Assembly: GCF_002091955.1 (NCBI RefSeq)
Contig: NZ_MKKY01000079.1
Coordinates: 1-64,000 of the forward strand
Source of the DNA: Rhodococcus sp. 1168
GTDB taxonomy: Bacteria > Actinomycetota > Actinomycetes > Mycobacteriales > Mycobacteriaceae
Direction of reading: 5' to 3'
DNA length: 64,000 nt
In this document: positions 51,850 through 61,697 of the stretch, one piece after another
Layout of the letters: every line of letters starts with the position of its first letter
Position numbering within the stretch: position 1 is the stretch's first letter
The notes under the pieces: model-generated
Database searches by the model: none
Told to the model about the DNA's origin: nothing
The model's input: only the letters and a program-made list of their open reading frames with translations
Made by a program: the position numbers and the translations under genes

Positions 51850-54800
51850 CCGGTCATGTTGCCGTCGTCGGTCTCTCGACGCGCTTTCCCGGCGCCGCGA
51901 CGGTCGATCAGTACTGGTCGCTGATTCGCGAAGGACGCAGCGGGCTGTCACGGCTGAGCACCGAGGAACTTCTCGCCCGCGGCGTATCGCCATCGTTGGT
52001 CCGCGACCGCAACTACGTACCGGTCGCCGGCATCATCGATGAGCAATCCCACTTCGATTCGGCAGCATGGGGATTCACCGAGGCCGAGGCGTCGACTCTC
52101 GATCCACAACACCGCATGTTGATGGAGTGTGCGTGGCTCGCGCTCGACGACAGCGGACACGGTCACGGTCGTGGTGCCGGCGCGGTCGGCGTCTTCGTCG
52201 GATCCACCCAGAGCGGCTACCTGGCGCACAACTTGGCCGATCGATGGGATTCGACGGGAGGTGGGCACGATCCACTGGGAAGTATGCAGACGGCAATTGC
52301 GACACAACCTGACTACCTGCCCCTGCAGATCGCCTACCGTCTCGGCCTGACCGGACCCGCGATAGCCGTCTCGACCAGCTGTTCGACATCCCTCGTCGCC
52401 ATACACCTTGCGACGCAATCGTTGCTGTCGGGCGAGTGCGATACCGCGCTCGCGGGCGGGGTGTCGGCAATCGTTCCCCAGGGACGGGGATACCTGCACG
52501 TCGAGGGTGGAGTGTTCTCGCGGGACGGCGAGATCGCTCCGTTCGGGGCCCGCGGTTCAGGCATCGTCTACAGCCAGGGCGCCGGCGCCGTCGTCCTGCG
52601 AAGACTGGACGACGCGATTGCCGACGGCGACCCGATCCTTGCAGTGCTGCACGGATCCGCGGTCAACAACGACGGTACCGACAAAGCCGGATTCACGGCA
52701 CCCTCCGTACGAGGTCAGGCCCGGGTCGTAGCGGAAGCGCTAGCCGCTGCCGATGCGGTGCCGTCGGACATCGGATTGATCGAGGCGCACGGAACAGCGA
52801 CGAGGCTGGGCGACCCGATCGAACTCGCAGCGTTGCGCACGGTCTTCGGCCGAGGCGGGCCGCCCTGGTGCGGTCTCGGTTCGGTGAAAGGCAACATCGG
52901 ACACACCAATTCCGCCGCCGGTATCGCCTCCTTCGCCAAGACAGTCCTCGCGATCCATCACCGGACCCTGCCCGTCTCGCTCGGCTCCGATGTGCCGGCG
53001 GAAGGCCTGCGGCTACCGGAGTCACCGTTCGAACTGCTCCGCGAAACCCGCCCCTGGAACACGCCCCCACTGGCAGGAGTCAGCTCGTTCGGCATCGGCG
53101 GCACCAACGCCCACGTCGTGCTCGGCCCCGCACCGGTCGTGTCCTCCCGGCCGACGGTATTCGAACGGCCTGTACTGCTGATCTCATCAGGCGCCACAAC
53201 CGGTGGGGTCCGTGCCACCGCCGATGCCATCGCAGACTTCGCGCCGCTGACATCGCCGGTAGATCTCGCACACACCCTCGCCGTCGGCCGCGCCGAACTC
53301 GAGCACCGGACCGCGGCCGTGCTCGACCCGGCGCAGCCGCTTGCACGTCCATCGTTCTCCGAACCAGTCGCGGCGCGCACACAGGCGCCCTCACTGATTT
53401 TCACCTTTCCCGGTGCAGGCGGACACTACCGCGGCATGGGCGCAGATCTATACCGCGACGAGCCGGTGTTCCGCACGGTAGTCGACGAGGTCGCCGAACT
53501 ACTCGTCCCGCACATCGGTGCCGACGTCCGCGACATCTTCGACCGCAACGACACCTCCGACCGGATCCGGGATGTCGCCTTCGCCGTGCCTGCCATGTTC
53601 GCAATCTCCCTCGGAACCGCTCGCCTGCTGCAATCCTGGGGTCTGACTCCGACTGCGATACTCGGCCACAGTCTCGGCGAATGCACGGCCGCAGCTTTCA
53701 CCGGCGCATTGACGCTGCCCGACGCGTGCACACTCGTCGCCGCGCGGTGCACCGCTGCCGCGCGATCTGCGGGTATCGGCGCGATGATGTCCGTCGCACT
53801 CCCCGAGGACGAAATCCGCAGCATACTGACCGACCTACCTGCACTCGACTTGGCCGCAGTGAATGGGCCGAACTCCTGCGTCATCGCCGGTGCACATGGC
53901 GAATTGCGTTCCGCTGAGTACCTTTTGAAGGGCCGCGGTGTCGATGTCAGCATGCTGAACCTGGCCGCGGCAATGCATTCCCGGCACGTCGAGGCTGCAC
54001 TGGGAGACGTCGAGCGGGCAGTACACTCGTTCGCGCAACCGCCCTCTCCCTCCCGTGTCTGCTCGGTATACAGCACGGTCACCGGCGATGTCATCGAGGA
54101 CGCCACCCTTCGGCAATCCTCGCACTGGGTCGGACAGCTTCGGAGTCCCGTTCAGTTCTCGCAGGCACTCACCGCAGCGGTGAACTCCGCGCGCGGCGAT
54201 GTGGCAGTGGTCGAGGTCGGACCTGGTTCGTCGTTGACGGGTCTGGCCCGCGCTCACGGATTCGGCAACGCCGCAGCGACCGTATCGACAATGAATCGCG
54301 ATGAGTCGGAGTCCATTACCGTTCGCGCAGCCGTCGGTCGGCTCTGGTCCGTCGGTGTGCCCGTCGATGTCGCGGCAGTGTCCGGTGGCAGCGGCCGGCC
54401 GGTACGGGCGCCCGGCTATCAATTCGATCGCAGACATCTGTGGATCGAACCGGCAGACACCGACGCGGTGACCACCACCGCATTCGTCGACCTGCTACAG
54501 CTTCCGCTGTGGCGGCAACTACCGCCCGCGGGCACCGTCACCGCACCGAGCGGGGTGTGGGTGATCGTCGGCAAAGACCCTGTCGCAGAAGCACTGCGTC
54601 GCCGGTTCGAGCAGTTGGAGGTCACCGTCCTCGAACCGGACGGCAGCCCGACCGAGGTCAGCGGTGTCGTCACCATTGCCGACGCCGGCGAACACGGTGA
54701 CGAGGCGGTGGAGGCCGTGACCACGTTCGCCGAGACAGCCGCGCATCTCGTTCCACTACTGATCGACGGTGCGCTCTGGATGTCGGTGACCTACAACGGG

Positions 54801-57800
54801 ACAGCCACCGCTCACAGCGACACCATCGACCCGGTGGCCGCTGCGGTGCGAGCATTGCCCCAGATTCTCGGCCAGGAATGCCCCGGTCTGCGCTGGGCTG
54901 CAACCGATCTGGGTATCGACATCGCCGTCGATCCGCAGAAGTGCGCCGACGTTGTCGTGCACGAGGTAACCGACGCGCTCGGACGCCCGGCAACCCTCCC
55001 CTCCTCGGACGTCACCGTGGGTGTGGGTACGCGGTGGACGAGCACTCTGACATCATGGCCCGCCGTCGAAACACCCGAGGCCACTGTGCAACCTGGAACA
55101 CAGGCATTGATCGTCGGTGGATCAGGGGCGGTCGGTCGACTTCTGAGCCGACACCTGTCCGAGCTCGGATACGACGTCGTGGTCACCTCTCGTCGAGACC
55201 GCTCCCACACCGACCCAGATTCCGGCGGCGTCCGTCACATCGTCAGCGATGCAACGGACGCCGCCGACCTCGCCGACGTGATGGCATCGATCGACGCAGA
55301 GGGCGGCCCGGTCGGCCTCGTCGTCCACGCAGCCGGGGTAGCGGCCAGCGTCGCTCCCATCACGCTCACTACCGGAGTATCGGAGGCCGCTCGTGCTCAC
55401 CTCGATTCCAAACTGACCGTGGCACAAAACATTCACCGAGCCATCTCGGGACTGACCGAAGACCGCCGACCCGTCGTGGTGCTGTGCATGTCCTCGGCCA
55501 CCGGAATGCTCGGCGGTATCGGGATGGGCCCGTACGCCGCGGCGAACATGGCAATGGACGCGTACGCCGCGGCTACGTCGAGTCACCGCACCCGGTGGGT
55601 CAGCATCGGGTGGGACGGGTGGCGCCCCGACCTCGGGCAATCGGATGTGGGATCGGCCATCGCCATGTCGGGTGCCCTCGACGCCGACACCGGACTGGCC
55701 GCCTTCGACCGCATCCTCGGCCTGGCTCGCACCGGACGCTGCCCGGCCGTCGTGGCGGTCAGCACATCCGATCTCGACGCACGTTCCCGCACAGCATCGG
55801 TTCCCCGGAAGCGAACGGCGGCCGACTCGGATCTGTCGGACCTGACCGACACTCAACAGGGTGTGGCCGAAATCTGGTCAGCGCTGTTCGGTACTCCCGT
55901 CGAGGAAGCCGACGCTGACTTCTTCGCACTCGGCGGGCATTCACTGCTGGGGACCCGCATGCTCGATTCGGTGCGTCGACGATTCGGCGTCGAACTCGGT
56001 CTGCGGGACCTACTTACAGCTGCGACGCTGGCGGAGTTCTCGGGACGCGTCGATGTCGCAGGCGAATTCACGGCAACTCGAAACGCGGAGAGCGCAGTCC
56101 CCGCGTTGTCGGACGTTCTGGGAGCTGACGCAACATTCGAGATGACCCGCGTCCAACATGCGTACTGGATCGGACGCGACGGCGGATACGAGTGGGGTAA
56201 CGTCCCGTGCCACTTCTACCTCGAATACGACTGCGTCGGATTGGATCTGGAGCGATACGGCAGAGCGCTCGACGCGGTCATCGCACGTCACCCGCTGCTG
56301 CGTAGTGTTGCCACACCCGACGGACGCCTGCGGACACTCGACTCGGTTCCGCCATACCGAATCCGAACCCGCGATCTCACCTCGGCAGACGCTGAAACCA
56401 AGGCGCGCTCCCTCGCGGCGATGCGGCAACGGATTGCCGAGAAGCCTGGTCCGCCCGATCGCTGGCCGCTCGTGCAGATTGCCGCTGCCACGGTCGAAAC
56501 GAACCGGGTTCGCTTGTTCATCGGCGTCGACGTCCTGATCTGTGACGCTGCGAGCTGGTGGATTGTCGAATCGGAACTGAAGACCTTGTACGACGACCCC
56601 GATCTACCGCTGCCGACGCTCGATCTCCATCCGGCACAGTGCTCGTCGGCGATGGTGATACGACGGCAGGGACGGGCAGGGGTCGAGGCCGAGCGTTACT
56701 GGCTCACCCGGGCGGACTCGATTCCCGGCCCGCCCGAACTGCCCATTCGTGCGGGATTCGATCGACGTCCACGGTTCGTACGACGGGCCACAGCGCTGCG
56801 CCCCGAGCAGTGGAGTCGATTCGTCACCGAATGCCGACGCCACCGCATCACGCCGACAGCTGCCCTGCTCACGATGTATACCGATGCACTGCGAACGTGG
56901 TCCACGACTGAACACTTTTCGGTGGTACTGACATTGTTCGACCGCCCGCCGGTTCACCCCGACGTCAACAAGGTGGTCGGCGACTTCACCTCGCTGATCG
57001 TGCACGAATCCGAGGCACATGCCGGTTCGACGTTCGCGGACCGGGCACAGGCGACGCAACGCAGGATGTTCGAAGACCTCGATCACCGCGAGTACTCGGC
57101 GCTGGAACTTCTGGCCGAGCAGTCGACGCGCTCCGGGGAACGGCGCTCTATTCCCGTCGTCTTCACCGGGGCTCTCGGAGTGCACGACATGGTCGATGAC
57201 TCGGGCTCACTCGAGTGGGTGGGTACGCAGGTTCACGCGGTCGGTCAGACACCACAGACCTGGCTCGATCATCAGGTGCTCGAACAGGACGGGGAGCTGC
57301 GCTTGCAGTGGGATGTTCTGGACGGGCTGTTCGCTGACGACGAGCTGGATCAGCTCGTGGCCCGGCACACCGAAACGGTCGCGCACCTCGCCGACAACGA
57401 CGAGGCGTGGACACACTCGAGTGATACCACCGATCTGCCAGCAGTCGATCCCGCCGACGTTCTCGTCCCGTTGCGGGGCGCGAGGGCCTCGGGAGGGGCT
57501 GATGGGCCCACACTGTTCCTGATTCATCCGTCGGGCGGAGACGTACTGTGCTACGCCGAGCTGTCCCGGCGATTGGCGACCGACGTCGCTGTCGTGGCGC
57601 TGACCGATCCGCAGCTCACCGGGGACACCCCCGGCCAGAATTCGACCGAAGCGATTGCCGCGCAGTACCTCTCGGCACTGCGGAGTCGGTATCCGACGCC
57701 GCTGGGAGGTTGGCTGCTCGGCGGCTGGTCCATGGGCGGAACATTGGCCCAGGAGATGGCACGGCAACTCTACGACGACGGCGAGCACACGGCGCTGATC

Positions 57801-58355
57801 ATCATGCTCGACTCGAACGACCCGACCTACATCACCGCCATCGAAGGCACGACCACACAACGCGACACAGAGGTCGCGCGTCGCCAACTGGGTGCACTGG
57901 AGGCGTTCCTCGACATCGACCTCGACATCGGTGAGGCCGCGTGGAGCGAGATCGCAGACCTGGATGTCTGCGAGAGAAACAACATGATCGCCGCGAAGCT
58001 CCGCAGTCGTCGACTGCTCGGTCCTCGCGACGACGGTTCGTCACGGCGCGAGGTGTTCGGGCGCCACCTCAGTGCTCTCGCACGTCACGAACCTCGTCTG
58101 CTCAGCGACCCGAACACTGAGACCGTTCTCGTTCGCTGCACCGCACTCGCGCCGAAAAATTCGGGGATCGGCATGGGCATCGACGACACACCAACCGAAT
58201 TCGCGGCGGACCTCGGCTGGTCACGTCATCTCACCGGACCACTGACCGTGGTCGACGCCGACGCCCATCACTACTCGATTCTCCGGGCCCCTGCCCTCGA
58301 TGCTGTCCTCGCCCATCTTGATCGCGCACTCACCAAAATCCTCGACCGCCACTGA
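51846..58355 (+). CDS. hybrid PKS-NRPS: KS-AT-KR-ACP-Cy-TE (HMWP1-like)
   Basis: A 2169-residue synthase resembling yersiniabactin HMWP1. Domains in order: ketosynthase (about 1-425; STSCSTSLVA with Cys about 178, EAHGTATRLGDP, GNIGHTNSAAG), acyltransferase (about 515-830; GHSLGECTAAAF, likely malonyl by the AMHS region), ketoreductase with structural half (about 890-1330; GGSGAVG about 1089, YAAANMAMDAYA), ACP (LGGHSLLGTR, about 1363), heterocyclization domain (about 1415-1850; intact DVLICD about 1561), and thioesterase (GGWSMGG about 1959, late His in DADAHHYS). HMWP1's two methyltransferases and, strikingly, the PCP between Cy and TE are absent. A carrier in trans is therefore needed for the final Cys unit. 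The start at 51846 overlaps the NRPS stop. Confidence 0.92.
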   Translation: MTGHVAVVGLSTRFPGAATVDQYWSLIREGRSGLSRLSTEELLARGVSPSLVRDRNYVPVAGIIDEQSHFDSAAWGFTEAEASTLDPQHRMLMECAWLALDDSGHGHGRGAGAVGVFVGSTQSGYLAHNLADRWDSTGGGHDPLGSMQTAIATQPDYLPLQIAYRLGLTGPAIAVSTSCSTSLVAIHLATQSLLSGECDTALAGGVSAIVPQGRGYLHVEGGVFSRDGEIAPFGARGSGIVYSQGAGAVVLRRLDDAIADGDPILAVLHGSAVNNDGTDKAGFTAPSVRGQARVVAEALAAADAVPSDIGLIEAHGTATRLGDPIELAALRTVFGRGGPPWCGLGSVKGNIGHTNSAAGIASFAKTVLAIHHRTLPVSLGSDVPAEGLRLPESPFELLRETRPWNTPPLAGVSSFGIGGTNAHVVLGPAPVVSSRPTVFERPVLLISSGATTGGVRATADAIADFAPLTSPVDLAHTLAVGRAELEHRTAAVLDPAQPLARPSFSEPVAARTQAPSLIFTFPGAGGHYRGMGADLYRDEPVFRTVVDEVAELLVPHIGADVRDIFDRNDTSDRIRDVAFAVPAMFAISLGTARLLQSWGLTPTAILGHSLGECTAAAFTGALTLPDACTLVAARCTAAARSAGIGAMMSVALPEDEIRSILTDLPALDLAAVNGPNSCVIAGAHGELRSAEYLLKGRGVDVSMLNLAAAMHSRHVEAALGDVERAVHSFAQPPSPSRVCSVYSTVTGDVIEDATLRQSSHWVGQLRSPVQFSQALTAAVNSARGDVAVVEVGPGSSLTGLARAHGFGNAAATVSTMNRDESESITVRAAVGRLWSVGVPVDVAAVSGGSGRPVRAPGYQFDRRHLWIEPADTDAVTTTAFVDLLQLPLWRQLPPAGTVTAPSGVWVIVGKDPVAEALRRRFEQLEVTVLEPDGSPTEVSGVVTIADAGEHGDEAVEAVTTFAETAAHLVPLLIDGALWMSVTYNGTATAHSDTIDPVAAAVRALPQILGQECPGLRWAATDLGIDIAVDPQKCADVVVHEVTDALGRPATLPSSDVTVGVGTRWTSTLTSWPAVETPEATVQPGTQALIVGGSGAVGRLLSRHLSELGYDVVVTSRRDRSHTDPDSGGVRHIVSDATDAADLADVMASIDAEGGPVGLVVHAAGVAASVAPITLTTGVSEAARAHLDSKLTVAQNIHRAISGLTEDRRPVVVLCMSSATGMLGGIGMGPYAAANMAMDAYAAATSSHRTRWVSIGWDGWRPDLGQSDVGSAIAMSGALDADTGLAAFDRILGLARTGRCPAVVAVSTSDLDARSRTASVPRKRTAADSDLSDLTDTQQGVAEIWSALFGTPVEEADADFFALGGHSLLGTRMLDSVRRRFGVELGLRDLLTAATLAEFSGRVDVAGEFTATRNAESAVPALSDVLGADATFEMTRVQHAYWIGRDGGYEWGNVPCHFYLEYDCVGLDLERYGRALDAVIARHPLLRSVATPDGRLRTLDSVPPYRIRTRDLTSADAETKARSLAAMRQRIAEKPGPPDRWPLVQIAAATVETNRVRLFIGVDVLICDAASWWIVESELKTLYDDPDLPLPTLDLHPAQCSSAMVIRRQGRAGVEAERYWLTRADSIPGPPELPIRAGFDRRPRFVRRATALRPEQWSRFVTECRRHRITPTAALLTMYTDALRTWSTTEHFSVVLTLFDRPPVHPDVNKVVGDFTSLIVHESEAHAGSTFADRAQATQRRMFEDLDHREYSALELLAEQSTRSGERRSIPVVFTGALGVHDMVDDSGSLEWVGTQVHAVGQTPQTWLDHQVLEQDGELRLQWDVLDGLFADDELDQLVARHTETVAHLADNDEAWTHSSDTTDLPAVDPADVLVPLRGARASGGADGPTLFLIHPSGGDVLCYAELSRRLATDVAVVALTDPQLTGDTPGQNSTEAIAAQYLSALRSRYPTPLGGWLLGGWSMGGTLAQEMARQLYDDGEHTALIIMLDSNDPTYITAIEGTTTQRDTEVARRQLGALEAFLDIDLDIGEAAWSEIADLDVCERNNMIAAKLRSRRLLGPRDDGSSRREVFGRHLSALARHEPRLLSDPNTETVLVRCTALAPKNSGIGMGIDDTPTEFAADLGWSRHLTGPLTVVDADAHHYSILRAPALDAVLAHLDRALTKILDRH

Positions 58356-59932
58356 TGTCATCAACCGAAAAGAGTAAGAAACTCATGCGATATCGCACCC
58401 ATCGTTCTCCATCGACTCCGCTTCGCGCGGCCACAGCGCTGGCCGCGTCGGTCGCAGTGTTGACCGGTTGCGCGACCTCGGAAGACCCGAATACCAGCGG
58501 CAGTGAAGTCGGTTCGTCCGACGTCCTCCGTTATGTCGCACCGGGTTCGTCGGCCTTGAGCACCTACGACCCGCACGGACTCCTGCCCGCAGAGAGTGAC
58601 GTGGTCCGAATGGCCCTGACCTACGACCCCTTGACCATTCCCGGTGCCGACGGACAGACGCAACCGCGCCTGGCCGCATCCTGGGAACCGGACGAGACGT
58701 TGACCGAGTGGACCATCACGCTGCGTGACGACGCGACGTTCTCCGACGGCAGCAAGGTCACCGCCGCAGATGCACTGTTCTCCTTGCGCCGGATGGGCGA
58801 GAAGTCCGCAGAAAACTCCGGACGCATGGAGCGTTTCGATCTCGCGGCCTCCGAGGCGACATCAGAGACGACACTCTCGTTGCGCACCAAAGAACCGTAT
58901 GCGGAGGTCGGTCAGGCGCTGGAAGGATCGACCTTCGTCGTGCCCGAGGGCAGCGCCGACTTCACCGAATTGGTCCCGGGATCGGGCCCGTTCCGTCCGG
59001 CCGCCACAGACGGTCAGGTAGAGGTGTTCGAGCGCAACAACGACTGGTGGGGCCCCGTTCCTCCGATGGGCACCATCGAGATGCGAGCGATCCCGGATCC
59101 GCAGGCCAGGGCCGAGGCCGTCATGTCGGGGCAAGCCGACCTGGCCGCCGGAGTCCCTGCGTCGGCGGTCGTCGGGCTCGGCGATGAATCGGACATCGAC
59201 GTGGTTCGCCACCCGGGCGCAACTCTCTACCCCCTGGTGATGCGCACCGACACAGCACCCTTCGACGACAACCGTGTCCGCGAAGCCGTCCGCAATGCCC
59301 TCGACCGCGAGCAGCTACTGGATGTCGCGTTCCTGGGTCAAGGACAACTCGGTAATGATCTCATCAGTCCGCAGGACCCGGCCGCGCCCGATCTTCCGCA
59401 GCGGACCCGTGATCTCGATCGTGCGCGCGAACTGATGACCGAGGCCGGTCTGGCAGACGGCGTCGACGTCACACTGAACAGCACCACCGCGTACCCCGGA
59501 ATGGACAGTGCTGCAACGCTCATCGGTCAGCAGCTCGCCGACATCGGCATCCGGGTGAACGTCGAGCTCTCGCCCCCGGATACATATTTCCACGACGTGT
59601 ACGCCCAACGCCCCTTCTACGTCAGCTACCTCGGCGGCATTCCTTTCTTCGACATCACCCAGGTGGTCCTGCGTCCGAATGCACCGACCAACGAGACGGC
59701 GTGGAGCGATCCCGCGTGGTCGGCGGAGCTTGCCGAGACCGTCGCCGAGCCCAACGACACGACCCGCAACGAGGGCGTCGCCGAGCTGATGACCACCCTC
59801 CGCGACGAGGGCGGGTACGCCATCTGGGCAGCCTCGGACCGCCTCGACCTCGCGGCACCTGGAGTGACCGGAGTGCCCGAAGGTATCGGATTCGCCAGTG
59901 CGTTCATCGACCAGGTCGAGCTCCTCGATTGA
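58355..59932 (+). CDS. ABC solute-binding lipoprotein, peptide/nickel family 5
   Basis: A 525-residue DppA/NikA-like binding protein with a lipobox (VLTGCATSE, Cys about 45). The mature part shows the family layout: LTYDPLTIPGADGQTQPRLA, WTITLRDDATFSDGSKVTAA and a central FDDNRVREAVRNALDREQLL. It starts at a TGATG overlap with the synthase gene, so the importer is translationally coupled to biosynthesis. This implies that it binds the metal-loaded product or a precursor outside the membrane. Nickel-type family 5 proteins bind metals via small-molecule chelators in several bacteria, which fits. An alternative start is the ATG at 58385. Confidence 0.9.
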   Translation: MSSTEKSKKLMRYRTHRSPSTPLRAATALAASVAVLTGCATSEDPNTSGSEVGSSDVLRYVAPGSSALSTYDPHGLLPAESDVVRMALTYDPLTIPGADGQTQPRLAASWEPDETLTEWTITLRDDATFSDGSKVTAADALFSLRRMGEKSAENSGRMERFDLAASEATSETTLSLRTKEPYAEVGQALEGSTFVVPEGSADFTELVPGSGPFRPAATDGQVEVFERNNDWWGPVPPMGTIEMRAIPDPQARAEAVMSGQADLAAGVPASAVVGLGDESDIDVVRHPGATLYPLVMRTDTAPFDDNRVREAVRNALDREQLLDVAFLGQGQLGNDLISPQDPAAPDLPQRTRDLDRARELMTEAGLADGVDVTLNSTTAYPGMDSAATLIGQQLADIGIRVNVELSPPDTYFHDVYAQRPFYVSYLGGIPFFDITQVVLRPNAPTNETAWSDPAWSAELAETVAEPNDTTRNEGVAELMTTLRDEGGYAIWAASDRLDLAAPGVTGVPEGIGFASAFIDQVELLD

Positions 59933-60897
59933 TACCTTCATCACCCGATTCGAATGGGTTGCGGCTGTGCGCGGCGCTTGCTTCAGCGGCGCGCGCAGCC
60001 GTAGTACTCGTGGCAGTCTCGATCATCGTCTTCGCCGTCATCGCTCTTCTTCCCGGTGACGCCGTCTCACTGCGCGCGGCGGGGCGCATAACGCCCGAAC
60101 AACTGTCTACGACGCGTTCCGCGTCCGGTCTCGACGATCCACTCACTGCTCGCTATTTCGCATGGCTGAGAAGGATAGCCACTGGTGATCTCGGCACGTC
60201 GACAAGCACGGGCCGGAGCGTGGCGTCCATGCTCGGCAACCGGTTGGCGGTGTCCGCGAGCATCGTGTTCGTCGCTCTCGTCATTGTCATCCCGCTGATG
60301 GGAGTTCTTGCGGTGCTCACTTCGCACGGTGCGGGGCGTCGATCGGCCGGAGTGGCCGCGATGACGGCCGTTGCGGCACTTCCACAGATCGTGGTTGCGG
60401 CTCTCGGTGCCGCGATCCTGTCCGGGTGGGCGGGACTCGTCCCACCCGTCTCCCTTCTGCCCCGTGATGAGTCACCGCTGGCTCATCTGGATTTGTTGCT
60501 GTTACCGGCGCTGACCCTGGCCCTACCCGCGAGCGCGTATGGAGCGCTGATGCTGCGTGGGCCGCTGGTCGACGCCGCGGCGACGGCATACATCGTCGAT
60601 GCTCGGATGCGTGGCGTTGGCCGCATGCGGTTGGCCGGGTCCTACCTTTTTCCTGTCGTCGTGGCTCCGGCCGTTCGCGTGTTGTCGTTCATTCTCGCCG
60701 GCCTCGTTGGTGGAACTGCATTGGTGGAGAAGATTTTCGGCCTGTCCGGTCTCGGTGAACTGTTCGTGACCTCGATCGCGACACGCGATGTGCCAGTCGT
60801 ACAGGCAATCTCGATGCTCGCTGCAACCGTGGCAGTGGTCGGTATGACCGTCGCCGACGTCGTCGCCGCTCGCACCACCAAAAGGGATGCCACATGA
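59929..60897 (+). CDS. ABC permease, DppB/NikB type
   Basis: A 322-residue inner-membrane permease. The N-terminal helix (AAVVLVAVSIIVFAVIALLP) is followed by the extracytoplasmic part (GDAVSLRAAGRITPEQLSTT, DDPLTARYFAWLRRIATGDLG). The cytoplasmic EAA-like loop is MRGVGRMRLAGSYLFPVVVAP, typical of DppB proteins. A TTG at 59929 overlapping the lipoprotein stop (TTGA) is the likely start, since longer versions overlap the preceding gene without similarity. It is coupled to the second permease by an ATGA overlap. Confidence 0.9.
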   Translation: MIPSSPDSNGLRLCAALASAARAAVVLVAVSIIVFAVIALLPGDAVSLRAAGRITPEQLSTTRSASGLDDPLTARYFAWLRRIATGDLGTSTSTGRSVASMLGNRLAVSASIVFVALVIVIPLMGVLAVLTSHGAGRRSAGVAAMTAVAALPQIVVAALGAAILSGWAGLVPPVSLLPRDESPLAHLDLLLLPALTLALPASAYGALMLRGPLVDAAATAYIVDARMRGVGRMRLAGSYLFPVVVAPAVRVLSFILAGLVGGTALVEKIFGLSGLGELFVTSIATRDVPVVQAISMLAATVAVVGMTVADVVAARTTKRDAT

Positions 60898-61697
60898 TCG
60901 GGAGCTCTCGGTGGTTGCTGCGGCGGCTCGCCATGCTGGTGCTGGCTGCGGTACTCGTCTTCGCATTGTTCGGCCGCTATCTCACCGATCTCGACCCGCT
61001 GGAGACAGTGGCCAGTCCTTGGACGTCGCCGAACGGCGACCACCCTCTCGGAACAGACGCGCTCGGACGCGACGTACTGTCGCGAATCTACTGGGGCGGA
61101 GCGACTTTGACTGCTATCGCTCTCGTCGCCGCTGCGGTCGCGACGTCGGTCGGCGTTGCGGCCGGCCTCTGGGCCGGGTGGTCGGGCCGTCGAATCGGCC
61201 TCGGCGTCAGCACCGGGGCGGACTTGCTTCTGGCAGTCCCTGCCGTTCTCGTCGGACTGATCCTGGCCGTGACACTTCCGATGCCCGTCGCGGTCACGGC
61301 TGCGACCGTCGTGGCGGGTGCTCCGCTCACCGCACGTGTCGTTGCCGACGTGTCCGCCGATGCCCGCCATGCGACGTACATCGACGTTGCGCGCATGCGC
61401 GGTGATTCTCTGACGTCCATTCTCGTGCACGAAATCTTGCCGTCACACACGGCAGTGATCACGGCCGACTACGGACTGCGGGTCATCGTCGCCCTGCAAC
61501 TAGTGTCCACTATCAACGCGCTCGGCTTGGGAACGTCACCACCGCAGGCAGATTGGGCTTCGATGATCCTCGAGAACTATTCCGGCATTTCACTGAACGC
61601 TGCGGCGACCGTCGCGCCAGCGGTGGCACTCGCGGTACTTGCAACGATGATCGCAGTCGCCTCGACGGCGCTGAGCGCTAGGCGGGACCCGGTATGA
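60894..61697 (+). CDS. ABC permease, DppC/NikC type
   Basis: A 267-residue permease. It has the characteristic DppC sequence around residues 35-60 (PNGDHPLGTDALGRDVLSRI) and the EAA loop VARMRGDSLTSILVHEILP. About six helices are present. The start ATG overlaps the upstream stop by four bases, and its own stop overlaps the ATPase start in the same way. It forms the heterodimeric channel with the product of the preceding gene. Confidence 0.92.
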   Translation: MIGSSRWLLRRLAMLVLAAVLVFALFGRYLTDLDPLETVASPWTSPNGDHPLGTDALGRDVLSRIYWGGATLTAIALVAAAVATSVGVAAGLWAGWSGRRIGLGVSTGADLLLAVPAVLVGLILAVTLPMPVAVTAATVVAGAPLTARVVADVSADARHATYIDVARMRGDSLTSILVHEILPSHTAVITADYGLRVIVALQLVSTINALGLGTSPPQADWASMILENYSGISLNAAATVAPAVALAVLATMIAVASTALSARRDPV

